From Chitinophagaceae bacterium (lineage in GTDB: Bacteria; Bacteroidota; Bacteroidia; Chitinophagales; Chitinophagaceae), in the NCBI GenBank assembly GCA_019638625.1, contig JAHBTK010000007.1, positions 310,001 to 374,000 on the forward strand: DNA of 64,000 nt, read 5' to 3'. The position numbers and the translations under genes were made by a program. Shown one piece after another: positions 34,927-42,117 of the stretch (positions are counted from its first letter, which is position 1; each line of letters starts with the position of its first letter). Under the pieces are notes generated by a model. That model saw only the letters and a list, made by a program, of their open reading frames with translations. It was not told the DNA's origin and did not search any database.

Positions 34927-35502
34927 TTAGGCAAATTCCATTCCGTTCACCCAGCCCATTGTTTTTTCCAGTCCTATAACGGAAACATTCTCAATAACTT
35001 CGCAGCTCTTTTCGATTTTTTGGGATACTATGGGCAGTTCTTCGGGATACCACCTGCCCAACACAAACTCCACCTGCATTCCTTTAGGAAAATTGGTGCC
35101 GATACCGAACCTCAGTTTGGCATATTTATCTGATCCCAGTACCGTTTGTATATCCAGCAGTCCATTGTGCCCGGCATGACTACCGCTGCCTCTTAGGCGC
35201 AGTTTACTGAGGGGGAGCGCCAGGTCGTCAACAATTGTGAGCGTATTTTCCAGCGCTATTTTTTCCTTATCCATCCAGTATTTAAATGATTTGCCGCTCA
35301 GGTTCATGTAAGTGCTGGGTTTGATGCAGATAAATACCCTGCCTTTCCAGCGAACTTCAGCTACTTCCGCCAGCCTGTCTGTGCGGAACGAGCCTCCGTG
35401 TTTCTGTACAAATGCAGTTACCACATCAAATCCGATATTATGACGTGTATGCGCGTATTCTGCACCGGGGTTTCCTAAACCTGCGATCAAAAACTTTGAC
35501 AT
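34927..35502 (-). CDS. pth: Peptidyl-tRNA hydrolase
   Basis: A 191-residue enzyme recycling peptidyl-tRNA dropped from ribosomes. Motifs: FLIAGLGNPGAEYAHTRHNI with catalytic His, TYMNLSGKSF, TIVDDLALPLSKLRLRG and GSHAGHNGLLDI. The frame extends to 35520, but that upstream ATG falls inside the terminator hairpin of the preceding gene; the ATG at 35500-35502 gives the normal N-terminus (MSKFLIAGLGNPG). It follows rplY and prs on the same strand, a common bacterial gene order. Confidence 0.95.
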   Translation of the reverse strand: MSKFLIAGLGNPGAEYAHTRHNIGFDVVTAFVQKHGGSFRTDRLAEVAEVRWKGRVFICIKPSTYMNLSGKSFKYWMDKEKIALENTLTIVDDLALPLSKLRLRGSGSHAGHNGLLDIQTVLGSDKYAKLRFGIGTNFPKGMQVEFVLGRWYPEELPIVSQKIEKSCEVIENVSVIGLEKTMGWVNGMEFA

Positions 35503-35508
35503 ATCAAT

Positions 35509-35536
35509 AAAAAAGCCCAACCACAGGGGGTTGGGC
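35509..35536 (-). terminator. Intrinsic terminator between rplY and pth
   Basis: On the minus strand, an 8-bp perfect stem (GCCCAACC / GGTTGGGC, 6-base loop) is followed by TTTTTT. It ends only seven bases before the pth start codon. This suggests partial termination after rplY and influence on pth initiation, or a pth transcript that begins inside or downstream of it. Confidence 0.85.
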
Positions 35537-35555
35537 GAAATATTAAATGAAATTC

Positions 35556-36155
35556 TTATTTTTTTGCCGGAGTCTTGGACGCGGCTGCCGCTGCCTGCTC
35601 TTCCTGCTTCAATTGCCTTGTCATTACTACAGAAGCAATAGGAATACGGGGAGAGTTGAGTATTTCGTAGGCGCTTTCTTTTACATCTTCCACCCTTAAA
35701 TTTTCATTCAACTCCAGGTGGGTAAGGTCTACTTCTATATTTTCCTTCAGATCCTTAGGCAATGTCTTTACCTTCAGAGATTTGATCTTGGTTACCAACC
35801 TGCCACCGGCTTTCACACCTGCAGCGGTTCCGGTAAACTTAAGCGGGATATTAGCGATCACCTTTTTACCTTCTATCAGTTCCAGGAAGTCAAGATGAAT
35901 AAGGGAATCGCTTACCCGGTCAAACTGGATATCCTTTAAAATGCACCGGTAGGATTTATCTCCCACTTTAATATCTGCTAACTGGAAATCAGGTGTGTAC
36001 ACAAGTGATTTAAAAGCCAGTGCAGGAGCCTGAAAGCTGATCTCCTTTTCACCGCCATAAATTACACCAGGCACCAGTTCCTGAGAGCGGAGTTGGCGGG
36101 CGGCTTTCTTCCCGGTTCCGGTCCTCGGTTGTCCTTCGATTGTAATTGTTTTCAT
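35556..36155 (-). CDS. rplY: 50S ribosomal protein L25 (CTC form)
   Basis: A 199-residue two-domain L25/CTC protein that binds 5S rRNA. The N-terminal L25 domain (1-92) has GTGKKAARQLRSQELVPGVI and CILKDIQFDRVSDSLIHLDF. The C-terminal TL5 beta domain runs to about 180, followed by an Ala/Lys-rich tail. It sits between prs (21 bases upstream) and pth, the classical order, so prs and rplY are probably co-transcribed up to the terminator that follows. Confidence 0.95.
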   Translation of the reverse strand: MKTITIEGQPRTGTGKKAARQLRSQELVPGVIYGGEKEISFQAPALAFKSLVYTPDFQLADIKVGDKSYRCILKDIQFDRVSDSLIHLDFLELIEGKKVIANIPLKFTGTAAGVKAGGRLVTKIKSLKVKTLPKDLKENIEVDLTHLELNENLRVEDVKESAYEILNSPRIPIASVVMTRQLKQEEQAAAAASKTPAKK

Positions 36156-36176
36156 TGTATGTTTGTTTGTATTTTA

Positions 36177-37127
36177 CTACTTATTTCGCTGTTGACTATG
36201 GATAAACAGGCTGGTAATGCTTTGGTTTTCGTATGCATTTCTGATGGCGATCGCAAACAGTTCCGCAACGCTGAGCACCTTTATTTTGGACGAGTATTCT
36301 TTTAATGGCAACGTATCACAAACCACCAGTTCTTCTAAAACACTGTTGTCAATATTTACGTATGCATTACCACTCAGCACCGGGTGGGTACACAGGGCTC
36401 TCACACTTCTTGCTCCTTTTTCCTTAAGCAACCCCGCTGATTTGGCCAGGGTTCCGCCGGTATCACATATATCATCTATAAGAACTACATTCCTGTCCGT
36501 TACGTCACCTATCACCACCATGCTGGCAATTTCATTTGCCCTTTTACGGTGCTTATCACAAATAACCATTTCCGCATTAAAATAACTGGCTATTTCCCGT
36601 ATCCTGTTGGCACTTCCCACGTCAGGGGCGGCAAAGGTAAGGTTTTCCAGGTTAAGTTGTTCTATGTAAGGAATGAAAATTGCAGAGCTGTCCAGGTGAT
36701 CCACCGGAATATCAAAATAGCCCTGGATTTGAGGTGCATGTAAATCCATGGTTATCATTCTGTTAGCGCCTGCGGCTGTGAGAAGATTGGCCAGCAGTTT
36801 GCTTCCTATAGCCACCCTTGGCTTGTCTTTCCTGTCCTGGCGCGCATACCCGTAGTAGGGTAAAACGGCAATGATCTTATCGGCAGATGCCCGGCGGGCG
36901 GCATCAATCATCAGCAGGAGTTCCATAATGTTATCAGCAGGGGAAAAAGTACTCTGGATCAAAAACACATAATCTCCCCGGATACTCTCTAAAAAAGTAG
37001 GTTGGATCTCTCCATCGCTGAACCGTTGAATGCTGATCTTACCTAAAGGCTCTCCGAATTGATTCGCAATTTTTTCCGCCAGATAGCGGGATCCAGTGCC
37101 TGAAAATAATTTTGCCTTGGGCTCCAT
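36177..37127 (-). CDS. prs: Ribose-phosphate pyrophosphokinase
   Basis: A 316-residue class I PRPP synthetase, making PRPP from ribose 5-phosphate and ATP for purine, pyrimidine, His, Trp and NAD synthesis. Motifs: FSGTGSRYLAEKIANQFGE, FSDGEIQP, YGYARQDRKDKPR, MDLHAPQIQGYFDIPVDHL and the PRPP loop VVLIDDICDTGGTL. Complete and typical. A TATCTTCG element (37150-37157, minus strand), 22 bases before the start, may be its -7 region. Confidence 0.97.
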   Translation of the reverse strand: MEPKAKLFSGTGSRYLAEKIANQFGEPLGKISIQRFSDGEIQPTFLESIRGDYVFLIQSTFSPADNIMELLLMIDAARRASADKIIAVLPYYGYARQDRKDKPRVAIGSKLLANLLTAAGANRMITMDLHAPQIQGYFDIPVDHLDSSAIFIPYIEQLNLENLTFAAPDVGSANRIREIASYFNAEMVICDKHRKRANEIASMVVIGDVTDRNVVLIDDICDTGGTLAKSAGLLKEKGARSVRALCTHPVLSGNAYVNIDNSVLEELVVCDTLPLKEYSSKIKVLSVAELFAIAIRNAYENQSITSLFIHSQQRNK

Positions 37128-37408
37128 AAAAAGTGGGTGGATGAAGGCCGAAGATAGAAAGAAGGCTTTAACTTCGGAACAGCCTGATTAAAAAAGATGT
37201 CAACAAAAGATTATTCATACCTTTAATCAAATTTTTGCTTATCCTTCTTAAGCCGTATATATCGTCCTTTCTCGACTCTAATCTCGATTTTCTCGACCAT
37301 AACTCGTAAGTGGCCGTGTCCGGCAGGATAATAGCTGCTTCCGGCAATAGGGGCGCGCATGGAACGCTCCGTGTTTTGATATTTTTCACCACTTATTATT
37401 TAGCTTTT

Positions 37409-38638
37409 ATGTATACGGTTTCTGGTAAAACGGCCTATTTTCTTGAACTGGAGGAAAAACACGGCGCTCATAATTACCACCCGTTGCCCGTGGTTTTGCA
37501 GCGTGGGCAGGGGGTACACGTGTGGGACGTGGACAACAAACAGTACTACGATTTTTTGAGCGGTTATTCCGCTGTTAACCAGGGGCACTGTCATCCGGCC
37601 CTGGTGAAAACACTCTCTGAGCAGGCAGCGCGGTTAACGCTTACCTCCCGGGCCTTTTACAATGATGTGCTGGGAGAATACGAAGCTTTTATTACCAGCT
37701 TTTTCGGTTTTGACAAGGTATTGCCTGTAAATACAGGTGTGGAAGCGGTAGAGTCTGCATTGAAACTGTGCCGGAGGTGGGGATACGCGGTGAAAGGCAT
37801 CCCGGAAGATAAAGCGAAAATAATTGTATGTGCCAATAACTTTCATGGCAGAACCATCTCTGTTGTCTCATTCAGTACAGACAAAAGTTCTACTAACCGG
37901 TTTGGGCCTTTTACCCCGGGGTTTGTGGTAATACCCTATAATGATATAGGAGCGTTGACGCTGGCAGCAGCAGACCCGGATGTTGCCGGCTTTCTGGTGG
38001 AACCGATCCAGGGGGAAGCGGGGGTGGAAATTCCCGGTGACGGATACCTTTCACAGGCGAAATCAATCTGTCAACAGCACAATGTTCTGTTTATAGCAGA
38101 TGAGATACAAACGGGACTTTGCCGGACCGGCAAAATGCTCTGCTGCGACTATGAGTCGGTGCGCCCGGATATACTGGTTTTGGGAAAAGCATTAAGCGGC
38201 GGCATGCTGCCGGTAAGCGCTGTTCTGGCAGATGATGCTGTAATGCTTACTATCCGCCCCGGGGAGCATGGCTCTACCTATGGCGGAAATCCCCTGGCGT
38301 CCAAAGTAGCTGTTGAAGCGCTGAAGATACTGAAAGAAGAACACCTCGCTGAAAACGCAATGGCTATGGGCGAGTTGCTGCGCGAAGGGTTGAGGTCCCT
38401 GCAATCACCCTTTATTGATACCATCAGGGGCAGGGGACTGCTCAATGCAATAGTCATTAAGCATCCGGATACCGATGCCGCCTGGAAACTCTGCCTGGAA
38501 CTGATGGAGAATGGCCTGTTGGCAAAACCGACACATGGCGATAAGATACGGCTGGCGCCGCCCCTGATGATCACTGCTGCTCAGATAAACGAAGCTGTCG
38601 GGATTGTTGAAAAAAGCCTGGAGGGAGTAAAATGGTAA
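37409..38638 (+). CDS. rocD: Ornithine aminotransferase
   Basis: A 409-residue class III PLP aminotransferase moving the delta-amino group of ornithine to 2-oxoglutarate. The frame is open from 37310, but ATG at 37409 gives the family start (MYTVSGKTAYFLELEEKHGA). Motifs: NYHPLPVVLQRGQGVHVWDV, NTGVEAVESALKLCRRWGY, NNFHGRTISVVSFS, FIADEIQTGLCRTGK and the PLP lysine Lys260 (LVLGKALSGGMLPVSA). These fit ornithine aminotransferase rather than acetylornithine or GABA enzymes. It is divergent from prs across a 281-base gap with three 'TCTCGA' repeats near 37267-37298. Confidence 0.93.
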   Translation: MYTVSGKTAYFLELEEKHGAHNYHPLPVVLQRGQGVHVWDVDNKQYYDFLSGYSAVNQGHCHPALVKTLSEQAARLTLTSRAFYNDVLGEYEAFITSFFGFDKVLPVNTGVEAVESALKLCRRWGYAVKGIPEDKAKIIVCANNFHGRTISVVSFSTDKSSTNRFGPFTPGFVVIPYNDIGALTLAAADPDVAGFLVEPIQGEAGVEIPGDGYLSQAKSICQQHNVLFIADEIQTGLCRTGKMLCCDYESVRPDILVLGKALSGGMLPVSAVLADDAVMLTIRPGEHGSTYGGNPLASKVAVEALKILKEEHLAENAMAMGELLREGLRSLQSPFIDTIRGRGLLNAIVIKHPDTDAAWKLCLELMENGLLAKPTHGDKIRLAPPLMITAAQINEAVGIVEKSLEGVKW

Positions 38639-38704
38639 AATCGTAAGATGGTAAGAGGGCTGTACCTTCTTACGGTCTTACGTGTCTTACTATTTTACCA
38701 TTTT
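38629..38704. repeat. Long imperfect inverted repeat over the rocD stop
   Basis: The left arm (38631-38655, ATGGTAAAATCGTAAG...) includes the rocD stop codon. The right arm (about 38677-38703) reads CTTACGTGTCTTACTATTTTACCAT. The arms pair over about 24 bases with few mismatches around a 20-base loop. It may end the rocD transcript; such TAAGATGGTAAG-type hairpins look like a dispersed repeat rather than a simple terminator. Confidence 0.7.
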
Positions 38705-38733
38705 TATCCTCCTTCAATCTCAAAACTTCTTTC

Positions 38734-38741
38734 TATCTTCG
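38734..38741 (+). promoter_or_regulatory. Possible rny -7 element
   Basis: TATCTTCG, a one-base variant of TAnnTTTG, 70 bases before the rny start. The same variant lies before prs, and TATTTTCG lies before the 57.5-kb gene. No good -33 element is seen. Confidence 0.3.
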
Positions 38742-38810
38742 CCTATTACATCTTACTATGGTTAAAAGAGCATAGGAAAAACATAAAAGAACAGTTTAAA
38801 TTAATAATTC

Positions 38811-40376
38811 ATGGAATTGAGTGTATTGTCGATAATACTTGCGGTAGGCGGGTTGATAGTGGGTATAATAGCAGGTAGGTTTATTTTTTCAGCTAATACA
38901 AAAAGACAGGTAGAAGAAGCAGATTTACTGGCAAAGAAAACAATTGCTGACGCACAGGTGACCGCCGAAACCCTAAAGAAAGAAAAGCTGCTGGAGGCTA
39001 AGGAAGAAATTGTAAGGTTACGGTCTGAGCACGATAAGCTGGTATTAGAAAAAAACAAAAAAGCCAATGAGTCTGAAACCCGGGCTCGCCAGAAAGAGCA
39101 AAGCCTGAATCAAAAGCTGGAGAATATTGAGAAACAGGTGAAAGAAAACGATGCTATTAAGGAAAACCTGAATCGCCAGATAGAAGTGGTGAACCAGAAG
39201 CGGACGGAGCTTGAAAGGCATCAGGAAGAGCATATCCGCCGCCTGGAAAAAATAGCCGCTTTGTCTGCCGACGAAGCAAAAGCCCAGTTGATAGACACCC
39301 TTCGCCAGGAAGCGCAGACCCAGGCGCTGGGTATGCAGCAGGAGATTATAGAAGAGGCAAAAATAAAAGCGAATAAAGAAGCGCGGAAACTTATCATTCA
39401 AACGGTGCAGCGTACGGCGGCTGAACAGACTATAGAGAATACGGTAACGGTTTTCAACCTGGAAACAGACGAAATTAAAGGTCAGATCATCGGCCGCGAA
39501 GGGCGTAATATCAGGGCAATTGAGGCTGCTACCGGCGTTGACCTGATTGTGGATGATACCCCTGAAGCGATTGTATTGTCTTCTTTCGATCCACTCCGGA
39601 GGGAAATAGCCCGCTTATCGCTGCAAAGACTGGTTACCGACGGACGCATTCACCCCGCACGGATTGAGGAAGTGGTTGATAAAACGCGCAGGCAACTGGA
39701 GGAGCAGGTGCTGGAAATAGGGGAGAGGACCGTAATTGAATTAGGTATACACGGATTGCATAAGGAACTGGTAAGAATGGTGGGAAGAATGCGTTTTCGT
39801 TCATCCTATGGTCAGAACCTGCTGATGCATAGCAGGGAAACGGCTAACCTTTGCGCTACCATGGCAGCGGAACTTGGGCTAAACCCCAAACTGGCAAAGA
39901 GAGCAGGGTTGCTGCATGATATTGGGAAAGTGCCTGAAGAAGAGAGCGAATTGAGCCATGCCCTGCTGGGAGCAAAGCTGGCGGAAAAATATGGTGAAAA
40001 CCCGGCCGTGGTAAATGCCATTGGCGCCCACCACGATGAAATTGAAATGCAATATGTTATCTCTCCCATAGTGCAGGCCTGCGATGCCATTAGCGGCGCC
40101 AGGCCCGGTGCAAGGCGGGAGATTATGCAGCAGTACCTGCAGCGTATCAAAGACCTGGAAAACCTGGCGCTCGGATACACCGGCGTGGAAAAAGCCTATG
40201 CTATCCAGGCGGGAAGGGAACTGCGGGTGATAGCGGAGGCAGACAAAATGAGCGATGCCGACAGCGAAAAGCTGAGTTTTGAGATTGCACAGAAGATCCA
40301 AACCGAAATGACCTACCCGGGTCAGATAAAAGTGACGGTCATAAGGGAGAAAAGGGCGGTAAACGTAGCCCGGTAA
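38811..40376 (+). CDS. rny: Ribonuclease Y
   Basis: A 521-residue membrane-anchored endoribonuclease that starts mRNA decay. N-terminal helix (residues 4-25, VLSIILAVGGLIVGIIAGRF), a long coiled coil (about 30-200), KH domain (about 210-275, IIGREGRNIRAIEAATGVDL) and HD domain (about 335-430) with LLHDIGKVPEEESELSHALL and AIGAHHDEIE as metal ligands. All parts are present and in the usual order. It is monocistronic as far as can be seen. Confidence 0.97.
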   Translation: MELSVLSIILAVGGLIVGIIAGRFIFSANTKRQVEEADLLAKKTIADAQVTAETLKKEKLLEAKEEIVRLRSEHDKLVLEKNKKANESETRARQKEQSLNQKLENIEKQVKENDAIKENLNRQIEVVNQKRTELERHQEEHIRRLEKIAALSADEAKAQLIDTLRQEAQTQALGMQQEIIEEAKIKANKEARKLIIQTVQRTAAEQTIENTVTVFNLETDEIKGQIIGREGRNIRAIEAATGVDLIVDDTPEAIVLSSFDPLRREIARLSLQRLVTDGRIHPARIEEVVDKTRRQLEEQVLEIGERTVIELGIHGLHKELVRMVGRMRFRSSYGQNLLMHSRETANLCATMAAELGLNPKLAKRAGLLHDIGKVPEEESELSHALLGAKLAEKYGENPAVVNAIGAHHDEIEMQYVISPIVQACDAISGARPGARREIMQQYLQRIKDLENLALGYTGVEKAYAIQAGRELRVIAEADKMSDADSEKLSFEIAQKIQTEMTYPGQIKVTVIREKRAVNVAR

Positions 40377-40408
40377 GAATTATTTACCCGCTTGTAACAA
40401 ACTAAATT

Positions 40409-40438
40409 TTGATTTACAAGTTACAATTACTACCTTTG
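40409..40438 (+). promoter_or_regulatory. rplS promoter
   Basis: TTG at 40409-40411, 19 bases, TACCTTTG at 40431-40438: a full match to the Bacteroidota consensus. It is 20 bases before the rplS ATG. Confidence 0.85.
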
Positions 40439-40458
40439 CGACCCTTAATTTAATAGTT

Positions 40459-40821
40459 ATGAGCACAGCGGTTCAATATATTCATGAGCAACTAAACACT
40501 GGCACGGATAAAAAAATCCCCAACTTTAAGGCTGGTGATAATATTACTGTTAACTATAAAGTGGTAGAAGGTAATAAAACACGTATCCAGGGTTTTAAAG
40601 GCGATGTGATCAAACGTCAGGGAACCGGGGCTACTGCCACTTTCACGGTACGTAAGATCTCTGACGGTATTGGAGTAGAAAGGACTTTCCCTGTATTTTC
40701 CCCCAATATTGATTCTGTTGTTTTACACAAAGTAGGTAAAGTACGTCGCGCCAAGCTGTATTTCCTGCGTAGCCGCAGCGGCAAAAGCGCAAGGATCAAG
40801 GAAAAGAGAGTTAGTTTCTAA
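40459..40821 (+). CDS. rplS: 50S ribosomal protein L19
   Basis: A 120-residue ribosomal protein at the 30S-50S interface. Motifs: IPNFKAGDNITVNYKVVEGN, RIQGFKGDVIKRQG, FTVRKISDGIGVERTFPVFS and RRAKLYFLRSRSGKSARIKE. Unlike the usual rpsP-rimM-trmD-rplS order, it stands alone here with its own strong promoter; trmD lies 19 kb away. Confidence 0.98.
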   Translation: MSTAVQYIHEQLNTGTDKKIPNFKAGDNITVNYKVVEGNKTRIQGFKGDVIKRQGTGATATFTVRKISDGIGVERTFPVFSPNIDSVVLHKVGKVRRAKLYFLRSRSGKSARIKEKRVSF

Positions 40822-40844
40822 AATATTGAAATACAATATATTCA

Positions 40845-40874
40845 AAACGGGAATCTTTTACAGGATTTCCGTTT
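40845..40874 (+). terminator. Probable terminator after rplS
   Basis: An 11-base stem (AAACGGGAATC / GATTTCCGTTT, one wobble pair) with an 8-base loop, 24 bases after the rplS stop. The T-rich tail is short, so strength is uncertain. Confidence 0.6.
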
Positions 40875-40914
40875 GCTGTTAAAGGAAGGTTAAGTAACTT
40901 CACCGACATTTTAG

Positions 40915-40947
40915 TTGGAGAATAAAACAATTAAAAGTGTAACTTTG
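40915..40947 (+). promoter_or_regulatory. tatA promoter
   Basis: TTG at 40915-40917, 22 bases, TAACTTTG at 40940-40947, 25 bases before the tatA ATG. Good match to the Bacteroidota consensus. Confidence 0.75.
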
Positions 40948-40972
40948 TTTACCTAACAAAAATTTAATTGAG

Positions 40973-41191
40973 ATGTTATCAAATTACAATTCCTTATTGA
41001 TATCAATGCCGGGAGGGACAGAATGGGTGTTGATTATTCTTGCTGTTTTGATTCTTTTCGGAGGAAGGAAAATTCCTGAGTTTATGCGCGGTATAGGTAA
41101 GGGAATTCGTGAGTTTAACGATGCTAAAAGTAATGTGAAGAAAGAGATTGAAGAAGGAATGAACGAAAAAGACGCCAAGCAGGCTTCCTGA
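40973..41191 (+). CDS. tatA: Twin-arginine translocase subunit TatA/E
   Basis: A 72-residue single-span membrane protein forming the Tat pore. The N-terminal helix (residues 16-29, TEWVLIILAVLILFGG) is followed by the FGGRKIPE hinge and an amphipathic helix (MRGIGKGIREFNDAKSNVKK), then an acidic/basic tail. tatC is not adjacent. Own promoter and terminator, so a single-gene unit. Confidence 0.94.
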   Translation: MLSNYNSLLISMPGGTEWVLIILAVLILFGGRKIPEFMRGIGKGIREFNDAKSNVKKEIEEGMNEKDAKQAS

Positions 41192-41211
41192 TATCTGCCA
41201 TTAAAAAATTG

Positions 41212-41257
41212 AAACTGCCGCCGGAGTATATGTTGTATATCTTCCCGCGGCAGTTTT
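41212..41257. terminator. Bidirectional terminator between tatA and aroE
   Basis: Stem of about 12 bases (AAACTGCCGCCGG / CCGCGGCAGTTT) around a 20-base loop, with TTTTT on the plus side and a T-rich stretch on the minus side. It suits the convergent tatA and aroE genes. Confidence 0.8.
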
Positions 41258-41308
41258 TATGTTGTAGCCCAACACTCTTATAAGGTATGGGCTGATAAAA
41301 ATAACAGT

Positions 41309-42037
41309 TTACTGATTGTTCCATATTCGCCAACTGGCTTCCGCCTGTTCTACCAGCATATCGTATCCATTTAATGTATCAGCTCCTTTTTCTTCTCCTT
41401 TTTGCAGGAAAATAGTTTTGGGTGGGTTATATATCAGGTCGAATAAAAAATGATCCGATGTTATAGCCTCATAAGGGATATTGGGGCATTGATTGTCGTT
41501 GGGGTAGGTGCCTACGGGGGAGGCATTAATGATCAGTAAATGTTTTTTGATGACAGCGGGTGTAAGCGAGTCGTAGGTGAGCATACCGGGTGAGGGCTTA
41601 CGGCTTACCTTGGTACAGGTAATATTCTTTTTTTTCAGGACGTATTCTACTGCTTTGGCTGCTCCGCCCGTTCCGAGAACCAATGCATGGGTATGCGAAC
41701 TCCTGAGCTTTGAATCGAGCGATTGCTCAAAGCCGGCAACATCTGTATTGTAACCGGTCAGTTTTCCATTGTTGATTTTAATGGAATTACAGGCTTTTAC
41801 ATGATACACTTCCTCCGATATTTCGTCGAGGTAGGGGATGACCTTTTCTTTGTAAGGAATGGTTACACAGAGCCCCAGCAGCTCTTTGTTTTGGAGTAAC
41901 CCGGGTAACTTATCAATCTGTTCGATAGGAAAGTTTTCAAACCTGCAATCCAGGTTTTCCACTTCAAATTTTTCAGTGAAGTATTTTTTCGAGAAGGAAT
42001 GCCCCAATGGATAGCCTATCAGACCGTATAACTTCAT
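41309..42037 (-). CDS. aroE: Shikimate dehydrogenase
   Basis: A 242-residue enzyme of aromatic amino acid synthesis reducing 3-dehydroshikimate with NADPH. Motifs: YGLIGYPLGHSFSKKYF (substrate loop), LCVTIPYKEKVIPYLDE with the catalytic Lys, ACNSIKINNGKLTGYNTDVA with the catalytic Asp, the nucleotide motif VLGTGGAAKAV and GYDMLVEQA. Slightly short for the family (about 270) but complete. The 80 bases beyond its start separate it from the T9SS protein that follows on the same strand. Confidence 0.95.
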   Translation of the reverse strand: MKLYGLIGYPLGHSFSKKYFTEKFEVENLDCRFENFPIEQIDKLPGLLQNKELLGLCVTIPYKEKVIPYLDEISEEVYHVKACNSIKINNGKLTGYNTDVAGFEQSLDSKLRSSHTHALVLGTGGAAKAVEYVLKKKNITCTKVSRKPSPGMLTYDSLTPAVIKKHLLIINASPVGTYPNDNQCPNIPYEAITSDHFLFDLIYNPPKTIFLQKGEEKGADTLNGYDMLVEQAEASWRIWNNQ

Positions 42038-42117
42038 GGTTCAAAAATAGTACAAACCGGATTGATGATCCCGGAATTTTGAGATTCCCGTTTCTGCACG
42101 CGATCAGCAATCCCAGC

